From: Bacteroidales bacterium
Lineage (GTDB): Bacteria > Bacteroidota > Bacteroidia > Bacteroidales > P3
DNA: 46,815 bases
Reading direction: 5' to 3'
Assembly: GCA_017545365.1 (NCBI GenBank)
Contig: JAFWOP010000057.1
Span: 1 to 46,815 of the forward strand
In this document: positions 1-8,728 of the stretch, one piece after another
How the letters are laid out: every line of letters begins with the position of its first letter
Position numbering within the stretch: the first letter of the stretch is position 1
Notes under the pieces: model-generated
Seen by the model: only the letters and a program-made list of their open reading frames with translations
What the model was told of the DNA's origin: nothing
The model's database searches: none
Program-made: the position numbers and the translations under genes

Positions 1-2050
1 CATACAGCATCACGTCGGTCACGTAGCTGCGGTGGCTCACCATCGAGGGAGGCATCTTGATGCCCCAGTCGAGGTTGCCGCCCGCTCCGACGGAGGTCAC
101 GTAGGAGGCGGTGTCGCAGTAGGAGACGGTGTCGCCATAGGTGACGGGGGTGCTGGATGCCGCGAACACGCCCTTCACCATGAAGCTGAAAGCGTTGGTA
201 AAAGTGCCGGAGGTGCTGCCCCAGATGCGGCTGTCGTCATTGCCTGCATAGTAGGTCACCGCCGCCGGATAGTCGGCGCTGCTTTGCAGCATAATCCACA
301 ACGACTGTGAGCCACTGACTGCCACAGGGGAGGAAAGCGTAAGTATGGCCCAATGGCCTTCGAGCGATGAGGGGGCAGTGAAGTTTTGGGTGAGTGCCAA
401 TGTCGAAGCCGAGGTGGTGCCGGTGTAGACGTTGAGGGTGTAGCTACCGGCGGTGTTGATATACATCATCACTTTGGTCAGGTCGTGGCCTGCGGTGAGA
501 CAGGAGGCGGGAATACGGATACCCCATACAGTGGGGCTGCTATAACCCTGATAAGCACCTAAGTTGCGATCGGCACAGTAGCCCAAGGTGTCGCCGCCCA
601 AGGCTTTGAAATTGGCCTGGAAGGAGTAGGAGCCGCCATTGGCGTAAAGGGTGCGGGGGTTGTACTTGAAGCCGTCGGCCCAGCCAGTGAAGGCAGAGCC
701 GGGAGCGGCATTGGCGGAGAGGGTGACAAGGTTGGTGTTGGTGCCTGTATAGCTGCCGCCGCCCGTCACGGTGCCAGTGCCGGTGCCGCCTGACGCCGTT
801 GTTGCGGAGACTGAGGTGCTGCCACCGAAGCTGCTGTTGGGCTGGATGCCGATGACCATGGCATTTTCGAGGTTGAAGGTGGAGGTGGTGTTGCCTCCTG
901 TTCCGCCAGAGGAGGGATTGAGGCTTCCAATGGCATAGTAGCCGTCGCAATAGCCACCCCAGCCCCAGTTGAAGTGGAAGAGGCCGCTGTTGTTATAACC
1001 ATCGCAGACAAAGCTGTGACCGCCCGAGTTGTCGTGGCCAGAGTAGAGTACGGGGCGGTTGTTGTCGAGCTCGTTACGCAGCATGGTCAGCCACTGGGCT
1101 TGGGTGAAATCCTCATAGTTCACATGGTGCATGTCGCTTCTGTATTTGAAGTAGTAGCGCAGCGCATTCTCGGCACAGCTGACAGTGGCCGAGCCAAAAT
1201 AGGCGATGCTGCCGGAGGTCTCATTATTGTTGTTGGCGCCGCTGCCGCCTTCGGACGAGACATTATAGTTCATCTCGACAGCCACGCCCACATGGTACAT
1301 CAAGGTGGCCACTGCTGTTTTCTGAGCCGAGGGGGTTGACGAGATAAGGCTGTCGGGCATGCTGGCCCAAGCGTAGGTGGTGGTGCCGAAATTGGCACTC
1401 TGAGTGCCGTAGGTGCTGTGGGTGTAGGAGTGGGAGCCATAGCCGGTGGTGGGATGGTTCCAATACTTCATTATCTGGGCTGTTGCCGTGGCCACGCAGC
1501 CGGTCACGGTGCGTTCGGCGTAGTAACTGTCGTAAGGGCAGAGGTTGTTGTAATAAGGGCTCTGATTCCAACGGGTGGAGAGGAGCGGGGCCACCGCCGT
1601 GAGGAGCGGCTGCTCGGCACGCATGCCGCGGTCAAGCCTCTCCCATTGGTTCCTCAACGCAGCCTCTTCGGCTGAGTGGTCGGTGGTGATGCGGTTGGCC
1701 GGCAGGTTCTTGTAGAAGCGAATCTGGGCTTCGCAGTCTTCGAGCCAGCCACGGATGTTGGAGGGCATCCCTTTGACGGAGAAGGTTTCGGTAGCGGAGT
1801 ACCCCAAGATGGGCACCACGCAGTCGTCGCCCGACACCAGCACAAAGCCCTTTCCGTTGGAGCCGACAAAAGTGTAGAACTCGCTATAGGGCATACTGGA
1901 GGTGATGTCGGTGAGCTCCACTTGGGAGACCCCATTCATTTTTAAGCAGTTGGCTGCAATCCGGCGGGCTTTTTGCACGTCGATGGGGCTGGCGTTTGCC
2001 GCGGCCATTCCCATGGCAACCATTAAGACAATTAATACGATTCTTTTCAT
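1..2050 (-). CDS. C10 family (streptopain-like) cysteine protease, 3' end outside window
   Basis: Secreted cysteine protease of the streptopain/interpain/PrtT family. From the ATG at 2048-2050 the frame stays open to the window edge (683 codons), so the C-terminus is missing. It begins with a signal peptide (MKRIVLIVLMVAMGMAAANA), then a Spi-type propeptide region rich in 'GFVLVSGDD', then the catalytic domain. The nucleophile is Cys185 in VTGCVATATAQIMKYW and the general base is His345 in SGGHSFVCDGY, followed by the family hallmark FHFNWGWGGYCDGYY. After about residue 400 comes a divergent InlB B-repeat-like segment (GSAFTGWADG) and then repeated beta-sandwich-like sequence. A TAnnTTTG box lies 122 nt upstream. 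The family is secure. Whether the missing end carries a T9SS sorting tail, as expected in this group, cannot be seen. Confidence 0.93.
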   Translation of the reverse strand, partial: MKRIVLIVLMVAMGMAAANASPIDVQKARRIAANCLKMNGVSQVELTDITSSMPYSEFYTFVGSNGKGFVLVSGDDCVVPILGYSATETFSVKGMPSNIRGWLEDCEAQIRFYKNLPANRITTDHSAEEAALRNQWERLDRGMRAEQPLLTAVAPLLSTRWNQSPYYNNLCPYDSYYAERTVTGCVATATAQIMKYWNHPTTGYGSHSYTHSTYGTQSANFGTTTYAWASMPDSLISSTPSAQKTAVATLMYHVGVAVEMNYNVSSEGGSGANNNNETSGSIAYFGSATVSCAENALRYYFKYRSDMHHVNYEDFTQAQWLTMLRNELDNNRPVLYSGHDNSGGHSFVCDGYNNSGLFHFNWGWGGYCDGYYAIGSLNPSSGGTGGNTTSTFNLENAMVIGIQPNSSFGGSTSVSATTASGGTGTGTVTGGGSYTGTNTNLVTLSANAAPGSAFTGWADGFKYNPRTLYANGGSYSFQANFKALGGDTLGYCADRNLGAYQGYSSPTVWGIRIPASCLTAGHDLTKVMMYINTAGSYTLNVYTGTTSASTLALTQNFTAPSSLEGHWAILTLSSPVAVSGSQSLWIMLQSSADYPAAVTYYAGNDDSRIWGSTSGTFTNAFSFMVKGVFAASSTPVTYGDTVSYCDTASYVTSVGAGGNLDWGIKMPPSMVSHRSYVTDVMLY

Positions 2051-2172
2051 TATTTATAGTATTTAGTTATTAATTCCAAACTGCAACTCGGACTCGTATT
2101 GCATCGTAACGTCGTCACTAACAACCATCCACAAACTTACGATTCCGCATGACTGCATACTGCAAGAGACTG

Positions 2173-2180
2173 CAAATATA
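2173..2180 (-). promoter_or_regulatory. -7 box for the C10 protease
   Basis: TATATTTG on the minus strand fits the Bacteroidetes TAnnTTTG consensus and would give a leader of roughly 115 nt. The -33 element is not clear. The region 2051-2230 otherwise shows no open frame or strong hairpin. Confidence 0.45.
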
Positions 2181-2237
2181 CACATTTTTCACGAAACAGC
2201 ACGCACTAATTTGTTAATTCTACTCTTCCTGAATAGA

Positions 2238-2265
2238 AAAGCGGGCCAACTGTGTTGACCCGCTT
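2238..2265 (-). terminator. Terminator of the M16 protease gene
   Basis: A 13-bp stem with one G-U pair and a 3-nt loop (arms AAAGCGGGTCAAC and GTTGGCCCGCTTT, read on the minus strand) is followed by TTCTATT. It starts 28 bases past the M16 stop codon. Confidence 0.75.
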
Positions 2266-2293
2266 TCAGTTTTATTAGGGGATGCAGCGGATA

Positions 2294-5146
2294 TTATTCG
2301 CCTGCTTCGGGTTTGAGGAAGACAACGAGGTAGTGCTTGAGGTCGATGTACTTCTTGGCAGCAGCCTGGATGTCTTTGGCGGTGACCGACTTGACGATAG
2401 CTTCGTAGCCGTCGACCACATAGTCGCGGCTCTCGTTGAAGCGGTAGCTGCCCATAATCTGGTTCATCCAGAAGCTGTTGTTCTGCTTGGCGTTCTGACG
2501 GTTGATAATCTGCTGCTCCTGCACCTTGGCGAGGGTCTCGGCATCGGGGCCTTCCTTGATGTACTTGTTGAGGATTTCCATAGCGGCATTCTCAATAAGC
2601 TGGGTGCTGTCGGGGTTGCAGTTGATGTAGAATGTCCATTCCACCTCCTGCTCAGGCAGACGGCTGTAGTCGGCGCTGACGCTGGGGCTGTAGGTGCCGC
2701 CCATCTTCTCGCGGATGAGCTCGAGGGCAGTAATCTGCATGCAGGCGCTGAGCTGGTCGATGATTTCGGCATTCTTGACGCTGTGCTTGTAGCCCTTGGT
2801 GGAGCCGGTCATGAGCATGATGCCCTGGTTGTCGGTACCTTTGTAGGCAGTGGCGCGGGGGGTGCCTTTGAAGGTGTAGTCCTTGAGTTTCTTCCAGCTC
2901 TCGGGTTTGGCCTTGGTGGTGGGCAGGTTGCCGAGGTACTTGGCGATGAGGTCGATGTCGGCATCCTCGATGTTACCCACGAAGAAGAAGGTCTGGTGGG
3001 CGGCATTGCTGAAACGCTCGCGGAAGATGTCGTACATGCGGTCGAGGTTGAGGCTGTTGAGCTGTTCCTCAGAGGGGATGACGATGGCACGGGGGTCGCC
3101 GGGACGGGCTGTTTCGATGTACTTCTTGATGAAGACATACTGTGGGTTTTCGCCGATGAACTTGTACTGGTTGCGCATCTGGTCGATGTTTTTGTCGAAC
3201 GACTCTTTGTCCTTACGGGGTGCCTCATAGTAGAGGGCGAGGAGCTGAAGCATGGTCTCTAGGTCCTTAGGCACGCAGTAGCCGCTGAAGCCCTGGGTCT
3301 GGCCGCCAATATTGGGGCTGATGGAGACGTTCTTGCCTTTGAGCTTTTTGGTGAGCTGGGTGCTGCTGAACTGGGCAATACCGGCATCGTCGATGAAGCT
3401 GGCGGCGGTGGAGGCGGTGAAGAAATCGGCATCGCTGTAGAGCGAGGTGCCGCCCCATGCGTAGGAGCTCATGCGGATTTCGTCGTCTTTGAGGTCGGTC
3501 TTCTTGACGATGAACTTAACGCCGTTGGGGCAGGTGTATTCCTTATAGTCGAGCACGGTGTTGGTCTTGGTGACCTTGGGGGTGACGGCGGGGAGCTGCT
3601 TGCTGTAGAGGGGTTCGTCCTTGTAGTTGTCGACCCAGGGCTCGTAGCTGCCTTTGCGAACGCGGTTGTAGATGGCCAGGATTTCGCTCTCGGTAGGCAC
3701 TTTGTAGCCGTCCTGCTTGGGGGCGGTGAGGTAGTAGACGAAGTTCTCGTCGGTGACCCAGGTGTCGATGAGCTTGTTGCACTCGTCGAGGGTGATGGCG
3801 TTGGCGCCATCCTCGGCCAAGAACTCCTTGGCGTAGGCATACTCTTTCATGATGCCGGGGATGACTTCGCCCTCGAGGTAGTTGTTGGTGTATTCCTGAG
3901 CGAAGTTGTTGCTGTTGGTCTTGTTGGCCTCTTTGGCGCTCTTGCGGTAGCCTTCGAGCATGGACTCTTTGGCGCGCTCGAACTCGCCCTTGGTGAAGCC
4001 GTGCTGCTCGGCACGGAAGATTTCGACGAGGACAGCCTCGGTGGCCTCTTCGATGCGGTTCTCCTTAGGTGCGCAGTTGCCCATGAAGGCGTCGCAGCTG
4101 CGGCCGAGGAAGGAGCCATAGCCGCCACCGGCGTAGAGGAAGGGGGCGGTGGCTTTCTCGGCGAGCTCGTTGTAACGCTCGTCGAGCATGTTGCTCACCA
4201 GGTTGCGGATCATGCTGGCACGATAGTCGCCCACGGTGCCCTGCGGGGCCTTCTTATGTTTCCAAAGCATCATCATGCTGGCGCCGGTGGCCTCCTTGTC
4301 GGTAGCAATGGCCACGAGGGGCTCCTTGTTGCCAGGGATGTCGAACTCAGGACGGGGACGGGGGTTGGCAACGGCTTTGCGACCATCGAAATACTCGTGT
4401 ACCTTGGCTTCCATGGCGTTCACATCCACATCACCCACGATAACCACGGCCTGCAGGTCGGGGCGATACCAGTCGTTGTAGAAGCGGGTGATGACGGGGC
4501 GCTTGAAATTGCGGATAACATCCTCCAGTCCGATAGGCAGACGCTCGGCATACTTCGAGCCTTTCAGCATGATGGGCCAAGTGGCCTTGCGCAGACGCTC
4601 TTGGGCACCGAGGCCGCCACGCCACTCCTCAAGGATGACGCCGCGTTCGTGCTCTATCTCGTCTTGGTCGAAGAGCAGCTTGCTGGCCCAGCCGTCGAGA
4701 ATCTTGAAACCCATCTCCACGAGGTCGGCATTGTCGGCAGGCAGCTCGACATAGTAGACCGTCTCGTCGAACGAGGTCCAGGCGTTGATGCCACGGCCGA
4801 ATTCGATACCATTCTTCTGCAGGGTGCTGATCATTTCGTTACCCTTGTAGTACTGGGTGCCGTTGAAAGCCATGTGCTCACAGAAGTGGGCCAGTCCCTG
4901 CTGGTCGTCGTCCTCGAGCACCGAGCCCGCGTTGGTCACCAGACGGAACTGCACGCGGTTCTCCGGCTTCTTGTTGGCACGGATGTAATAGGTCATGCCG
5001 TTGGCCAGCTTGCCAATGCGGACCTTTTTGTCGACCGGCACCTTCTCGGTGAGGTCGCTCTTCTTCTCTTTCGCCGGTTTGGTTTGGGCGAATGACATAC
5101 CGCTCACCATGATGAGCAGGATGATGATTGTGAAAAGTTTTTTCAT
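2294..5146 (-). CDS. M16 family zinc metallopeptidase (two-domain pitrilysin type)
   Basis: Periplasmic or outer-membrane-associated peptidase of 950 residues, the usual length for two M16 halves in one chain. The signal peptide is MKKLFTIIILLIMVSGMSFA. The inverted zinc motif HxxEH is His87-Phe-Cys-Glu90-His91 in GLAHFCEHMAFNGT. The third ligand is most likely Glu167 in EIEHERGVILEEW, about 76 residues downstream as the family requires. The C-terminal half (about 520-950) is the catalytically inactive M16_C pair. It likely degrades peptides brought into the periplasm and is related to PqqL-type proteases of Bacteroidetes. Only 31 bp separate it from the upstream HTH gene and no TAnnTTTG box is visible there, so it may be co-transcribed with the DUF2975-HTH pair. 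Confidence 0.95.
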   Translation of the reverse strand: MKKLFTIIILLIMVSGMSFAQTKPAKEKKSDLTEKVPVDKKVRIGKLANGMTYYIRANKKPENRVQFRLVTNAGSVLEDDDQQGLAHFCEHMAFNGTQYYKGNEMISTLQKNGIEFGRGINAWTSFDETVYYVELPADNADLVEMGFKILDGWASKLLFDQDEIEHERGVILEEWRGGLGAQERLRKATWPIMLKGSKYAERLPIGLEDVIRNFKRPVITRFYNDWYRPDLQAVVIVGDVDVNAMEAKVHEYFDGRKAVANPRPRPEFDIPGNKEPLVAIATDKEATGASMMMLWKHKKAPQGTVGDYRASMIRNLVSNMLDERYNELAEKATAPFLYAGGGYGSFLGRSCDAFMGNCAPKENRIEEATEAVLVEIFRAEQHGFTKGEFERAKESMLEGYRKSAKEANKTNSNNFAQEYTNNYLEGEVIPGIMKEYAYAKEFLAEDGANAITLDECNKLIDTWVTDENFVYYLTAPKQDGYKVPTESEILAIYNRVRKGSYEPWVDNYKDEPLYSKQLPAVTPKVTKTNTVLDYKEYTCPNGVKFIVKKTDLKDDEIRMSSYAWGGTSLYSDADFFTASTAASFIDDAGIAQFSSTQLTKKLKGKNVSISPNIGGQTQGFSGYCVPKDLETMLQLLALYYEAPRKDKESFDKNIDQMRNQYKFIGENPQYVFIKKYIETARPGDPRAIVIPSEEQLNSLNLDRMYDIFRERFSNAAHQTFFFVGNIEDADIDLIAKYLGNLPTTKAKPESWKKLKDYTFKGTPRATAYKGTDNQGIMLMTGSTKGYKHSVKNAEIIDQLSACMQITALELIREKMGGTYSPSVSADYSRLPEQEVEWTFYINCNPDSTQLIENAAMEILNKYIKEGPDAETLAKVQEQQIINRQNAKQNNSFWMNQIMGSYRFNESRDYVVDGYEAIVKSVTAKDIQAAAKKYIDLKHYLVVFLKPEAGE

Positions 5147-5177
5147 GATTGGATTGTTATTTTTATTAATTGACTAT

Positions 5178-5405
5178 TTATAAAGTTTCTTTTTCTTCAA
5201 CTTCGTCCACCCTATATTCCAGCAGGTCGGCGGGCTGGCAGTCCAGCTCGCGGCAGATACGGTCAAGGGTGCTGAAACGCACCGCGCGTGCCTTCCCCGT
5301 CTTAAAAATAGAGAGGTTGGCGGCTGTCAGTCCCACCCTTTCGGCCAGCTCGGTCAACGAAATCTTGCGCTTTGCCATCATCACATCCAGATTCACCACT
5401 ATCAT
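5178..5405 (-). CDS. Small XRE/YozG-type HTH transcriptional regulator
   Basis: A 75-residue one-domain DNA-binding protein. The helix-turn-helix is at about residues 15-45 (SLTELAERVGLTAANLSIFK), followed by the typical LDRICRELDCQPADLLEYR. The start MIVVNLDVMMAKRKIS at 5405 overlaps the stop of the DUF2975 gene in an ATGA, so the two are translationally coupled. A longer reading upstream in the same frame would run through the DUF2975 gene and is rejected. The family is the small HTH that regularly sits beside DUF2975 membrane proteins. Its targets are unknown, and autoregulation of the pair is an inference. Confidence 0.9.
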   Translation of the reverse strand: MIVVNLDVMMAKRKISLTELAERVGLTAANLSIFKTGKARAVRFSTLDRICRELDCQPADLLEYRVDEVEEKETL

Positions 5406-6088
5406 ATCGTCAGCTCCTGTTCTTCCTGTAGCTCGCGGCCTATGCGGATTATTTGTGAAAGGAAAATGAGAGTGAGGCCGAAGAAGATGCGCATGAAGTG
5501 TACAGTGTAGCGCACCTGCGGCACCCAACGGGTGCCACTCAAAAGGTCTGCCGCCAGCCGACGCTCGAGGAAAGTGCCCGTGTCGATGCTCAGCGACAGC
5601 GTCACCAGCAGCAGCCCTATCACCAACAGCAGCACCACATTCTTTGTGGGGAACACCTGCCCCCGCTTGGTACTGCGGTAAAACGAGACGAGCGCCACCA
5701 GCACCAGCACCACTATGGCAGCCACCGCCACAACATTGAATATCTGCAGCACAAGCACCCACATCAGCCGCCGGTCTTTAGCAGTCTCCCGGCTGTTGGT
5801 GTAGACATCCACGTCGTAGCGCCCCACATGGGCATGGGCCGAGACCCCTTCGGGCAGCCCCTCAATAGGATGTTCCACATCGTATAACGAGGACGACGGG
5901 CGCAGGTCGGTAATGGTGAAGGCATAGTCGCTGTTCAAAGCTGCGAGCCTGCCCACTGCCGGCTCCTCCTCCGAGCTGAAAATATCGCTCACAAAGAGTC
6001 CCAGGCACACTAGTAATATGCCCCCCAACAGGCCATACAGAATTCGTATGTGTAATATGTTACTGTATTTCATATCAATCTGCGGCAT
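5402..6088 (-). CDS. DUF2975 domain membrane protein
   Basis: A 228-residue integral membrane protein with four hydrophobic segments: GLLGGILLVCLGLFV near the start, LQIFNVVAVAAIVVLVLVALV, VVLLLVIGLLLVTLSL and FFGLTLIFLSQIIRIG at the end. This is the DUF2975 layout. The frame is open further upstream to 6154, but a TATCTTTG promoter box lies at 6122-6129, inside that extension. The first usable ATG after it is MPQIDMKYSN at 6088, preceded by AGGTGG; MKYSN at 6073 is the alternative. It overlaps the HTH gene by ATGA. The family accompanies YozG-like HTH proteins throughout Bacteroidetes and Firmicutes. Its function is not established and it may sense a membrane signal for the regulator. Confidence 0.85.
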   Translation of the reverse strand: MPQIDMKYSNILHIRILYGLLGGILLVCLGLFVSDIFSSEEEPAVGRLAALNSDYAFTITDLRPSSSLYDVEHPIEGLPEGVSAHAHVGRYDVDVYTNSRETAKDRRLMWVLVLQIFNVVAVAAIVVLVLVALVSFYRSTKRGQVFPTKNVVLLLVIGLLLVTLSLSIDTGTFLERRLAADLLSGTRWVPQVRYTVHFMRIFFGLTLIFLSQIIRIGRELQEEQELTI

Positions 6089-6121
6089 TTGCCACCTGCC
6101 GCCATCTTTTTTTTCACGCTG

Positions 6122-6129
6122 CAAAGATA
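6122..6129 (-). promoter_or_regulatory. -7 box for the DUF2975-HTH operon
   Basis: TATCTTTG on the minus strand, with an AT-rich spacer and a TTGT about 21 nt upstream. It sits inside the longest possible reading of the DUF2975 gene and therefore argues for the shorter start at 6088 or 6073. Confidence 0.6.
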
Positions 6130-6181
6130 CAACTATTTTTTGAATAAAAAACAATAATTATCGTTTTTCGATAAAAAGACA

Positions 6182-6973
6182 TCAATCCGCTACCGTCAAA
6201 AGCTGTTCGAGAACTTGGCGCAGCTGGACAGGGGTGATGTCGTGATGGATGCGCCCTTCGAGAGCATAGGAGATGGCCCCTGTTTCTTCGGAGACGATGA
6301 CGCTGAGCACATCGAGCTGCTCGGTTACGCCTATGGCACTACGATGGCGCAGCCCGAGGTTGGGGTCGATGTCGATGCGCGAGGTGACGGGGAGTATGCA
6401 GCGCGCCGCCAACACGGTGTTGCCTCTCACGATGACGGCACCGTCGTGGAGAGGTGAATTTTTGAAGAAAAGGGTCTCCAGCAGGGCCGAGGAGACTTGG
6501 GCATTGATTACTTCGCCGGTGCGGACCAGTTCTTCCACCGAGTTGGACCGCTGGAAGATGATGAGGGCTCCGGTCTTGCTGGCCGACATGTGCATGCAGG
6601 CCTGGATGTATGGTTCCAGGTTGACTCCGGAACGCTTGCCCACATCACGACGCCAGAACTGCAGCCGCTTGGCCACCGTGTCGCCGGTGAGCTGAGTCTT
6701 CGTGCCTATGAGGAGGAGGAATTTGCGCACCTCAGGCTGGAAGACAATAACCAGTGCAATGATGCCGATGCTGATGATGCCGCCGAATATTTGTGTACAG
6801 AAACGCATGTGGAAGAGGTCGGAGAGCTTCCACGCAATATAGATGACCACGACGGCCCAGAAGATGCGTATGACGTTGGTGCCACGAACCAGCCTGTAGA
6901 GTTCGAACACCAGGATGGCCACCAACAAAACATCTAGAAAGTCTACAAATCGGATTTCAGGAAAGGGGAACAT
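6182..6973 (-). CDS. cdaA: Diadenylate cyclase CdaA
   Basis: Makes cyclic di-AMP from two ATP molecules at the inner membrane. It has 263 residues, the normal CdaA length. The N-terminal 85 residues hold three membrane segments (FLDVLLVAILVFELYRLV, IRIFWAVVVIYIAW, GGIISIGIIALVIVF), followed by the DAC domain. Signature motifs are intact: LHDGAVIVRG with Asp177-Gly178-Ala179, and GLRHRSAIG at 207-215, then SEETG at 228-232. The gene follows folP by 35 bp on the same strand, an arrangement seen in many Bacteroidetes, so it probably shares the folP transcript. No CdaR-like regulator is beside it. Confidence 0.96.
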   Translation of the reverse strand: MFPFPEIRFVDFLDVLLVAILVFELYRLVRGTNVIRIFWAVVVIYIAWKLSDLFHMRFCTQIFGGIISIGIIALVIVFQPEVRKFLLLIGTKTQLTGDTVAKRLQFWRRDVGKRSGVNLEPYIQACMHMSASKTGALIIFQRSNSVEELVRTGEVINAQVSSALLETLFFKNSPLHDGAVIVRGNTVLAARCILPVTSRIDIDPNLGLRHRSAIGVTEQLDVLSVIVSEETGAISYALEGRIHHDITPVQLRQVLEQLLTVAD

Positions 6974-7008
6974 GCGTAAATGTGTTGATATGTGAACGTG
7001 TTAATGTG

Positions 7009-7890
7009 TTATTGATTATCTGACAACAATCGGATGGCTACGCGAGCGGGATGGGGGGAGTGGACGCGGAGGATGCTGGCTCCGGCCTGTAGCGCGACAG
7101 TGTTGAGCACCAGCGTTCCCAGCTCGGAATCAGACAGAGCGGAAGCAGGGGCATCGGAGGTATCGAGCACTTTGGTAATCATTGACTTGTTAGAGAGTGC
7201 AATAAGGAAAGGATAGCCGGGAAACTGGGCCATCAATTCAGGCAGCCGGTACAGAAGCTGGTAATTCTGTTGGAGGGTCTTAGCAAAGCCGAAACCGGGG
7301 TCGATACACACCTCTCCCACCCCCAGCTGCGCCAGCTGGTCAAGACGGTCGGCAAAATAGCGGGTGAGGTCGGTGATGATGTCGTCATACTGAGTATTGG
7401 AAGGGAGCTGCATTGTGTCGGGGGTGCCCCGTGTGTGCATGAGGATGTATGGGACGTTGAGCGAAGCCACGGTGGGAAACATCTGGGGGTCGAACTGGCC
7501 GCCAGAGATGTCATTGATGATGTCGGCACCCGCCTCAACAGCCTTGGCTGCGGGGAGGCTGTAGCATGTGTCGACCGAAAGAAGCGTCTGGGGTGGCAGA
7601 GCCTGCCGCAGCATTTTCACGACAGGCACCAGGCGCTCAGCCTCGACAGCGGGAGGGAGGAGCTGCGCACCCGGACGGGAAGAGACCGCACCAATGTCGA
7701 TGATGTCGGCACCCGCGTCCAACAGCTCACGGGCATGGGTCTCAATGGCCGAGGGGGTGAGGTAACGGCCGCCGTCGTAGAACGAGTCAGGGGTGACGTT
7801 GAGAATACCCATGACAGCGGGACGGCGAAAGCGCACTCTTGCACCTCTGCAGGTGAGCTCAAAAGGTGAAAAATGATGCGGACTTTCCAT
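7009..7890 (-). CDS. folP: Dihydropteroate synthase
   Basis: Condenses 6-hydroxymethyl-7,8-dihydropterin diphosphate with p-aminobenzoate in folate synthesis and is the sulfonamide target. The TIM-barrel enzyme is 293 residues. Visible signatures are MGILNVTPDSFYDGGRY at 27-43 (pterin and diphosphate binding), DIGAVSSRPGA at 65-75, the Asp-Thr pair in SVDTCYS, NDISGG, and the C-terminal RVHSPHP, where most homologues have RVHDV. It is the first gene of a folP-cdaA pair. Its start is close to the divergent promoter of the DUF1599 gene. Confidence 0.96.
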   Translation of the reverse strand: MESPHHFSPFELTCRGARVRFRRPAVMGILNVTPDSFYDGGRYLTPSAIETHARELLDAGADIIDIGAVSSRPGAQLLPPAVEAERLVPVVKMLRQALPPQTLLSVDTCYSLPAAKAVEAGADIINDISGGQFDPQMFPTVASLNVPYILMHTRGTPDTMQLPSNTQYDDIITDLTRYFADRLDQLAQLGVGEVCIDPGFGFAKTLQQNYQLLYRLPELMAQFPGYPFLIALSNKSMITKVLDTSDAPASALSDSELGTLVLNTVALQAGASILRVHSPHPARVAIRLLSDNQ

Positions 7891-7907
7891 ATATCAAAAA
7901 AAAGTAG

Positions 7908-7915
7908 TATCTTTG
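7908..7915 (+). promoter_or_regulatory. -7 box for the DUF1599-to-rluA gene run
   Basis: TATCTTTG on the plus strand, 18 bp beyond the divergent folP start. The nearest plus-strand gene begins at 8119, giving an unusually long leader of almost 200 nt. The -33 element is poorly conserved. Confidence 0.55.
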
Positions 7916-7919
7916 TCGT

Positions 7920-8118
7920 TTTAATAGAAGAACGCTTTTTTGTTTTTTTAATTGTGTGACAGCAATAAAAAAATAAAAAGGGCGTTTTATTGAAAAGTAA
8001 TAAAGAACAAAAGAGGGTACTGAAGGTCTTAAGAGTGTAAACGTTTCAACAGAGAGTCTGCCTTATTACCTCCCAAACTTTCAAGAAAAAGCGACCCTCT
8101 CAACTTATCGAAGAGAAA
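7920..8118 (+). promoter_or_regulatory. Long untranslated leader of the DUF1599 gene
   Basis: About 200 nt with no open frame between the promoter box and the ATG. It is AT-rich at first, then contains AGAGGGT at 8012-8018 complementary to ACCCTCT at 8094-8100, which ends 18 nt before the start codon. GTAATAA at 7997-8003 can also pair with TTATTAC at 8063-8069. These could frame a folded leader RNA, but 7-bp matches can arise by chance. Confidence 0.3.
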
Positions 8119-8679
8119 ATGCCAAATACGAAAGCTGAATTTGAAGCAGTAACATCCCGGTGCAGGGAAATATTCGAGAAAAAGACACGCGACTACGGCA
8201 CATCGTGGCGCGTGCTGCGCCTACCCTCCCTGACCGACCAGATTTTCATCAAGGCCAACCGCATCCGCAGCATCGAGGAAAGCGGCGAAAACCGGGTGGG
8301 CGACGACATAGCATCGGAGCTGATGGCGATGACCAACTATGCCGTCATGGCCCTGATGCAGCTGGAGCTGGGACCCGACGGGGAGCAGGAGCTGCCCCTC
8401 GACCAAGCCATGGAACTCTACAACCGCCATATCGGACGCGCCACAACACTCATGCTGAACAAGAACCACGACTACGGCGAGGCCTGGCGGCAGATGCGCA
8501 TCGGCTCCATGGTAGACCTCATCCTCATGAAGCTCCGCCGCATCAAACAAATCGAAGACAACCACGGCCACACCCTCGTCTCCGAAGGGGTGGAAGGCAA
8601 CTACATGGACATCATCAACTACTCGCTTTTCTGCCTGATAAGACTAGCTGAAACCGAAGAGCAAACATCCGACAAATAA
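8119..8679 (+). CDS. DUF1599 domain protein
   Basis: A 186-residue cytosolic protein built from two copies of one module. Each copy has a 'DYGxxWR' motif (KKTRDYGTSWRVLRLPS at about 21-37, KNHDYGEAWRQMRIGS at about 115-130) followed by an 'iliKxxRIkqIE' helix. This duplicated arrangement is the DUF1599 (nucleotide modification-associated domain 1) family, common and conserved in Bacteroidetes. A biochemical role has not been settled. The gene opens a long same-strand run that includes tsaE, rsfS and ftsH. Confidence 0.9.
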   Translation: MPNTKAEFEAVTSRCREIFEKKTRDYGTSWRVLRLPSLTDQIFIKANRIRSIEESGENRVGDDIASELMAMTNYAVMALMQLELGPDGEQELPLDQAMELYNRHIGRATTLMLNKNHDYGEAWRQMRIGSMVDLILMKLRRIKQIEDNHGHTLVSEGVEGNYMDIINYSLFCLIRLAETEEQTSDK

Positions 8680-8728
8680 CCACCGCACTTCAAACAATAG
8701 ACTTTAACACATTTACAAAATAGCAATT

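Noticed and set aside
2282..5095. Plus-strand frames of 326 and 364 codons opposite the M16 protease
   Set aside because: The minus-strand protease has a signal peptide, the zinc motif and a terminator; the plus-strand products are Val/Gly/Ala-rich shadows.
5406..5762. Longer reading of the small HTH regulator
   Set aside because: It would be encoded entirely inside the DUF2975 gene in another frame; the 75-residue form is the family size and starts at the ATGA overlap.
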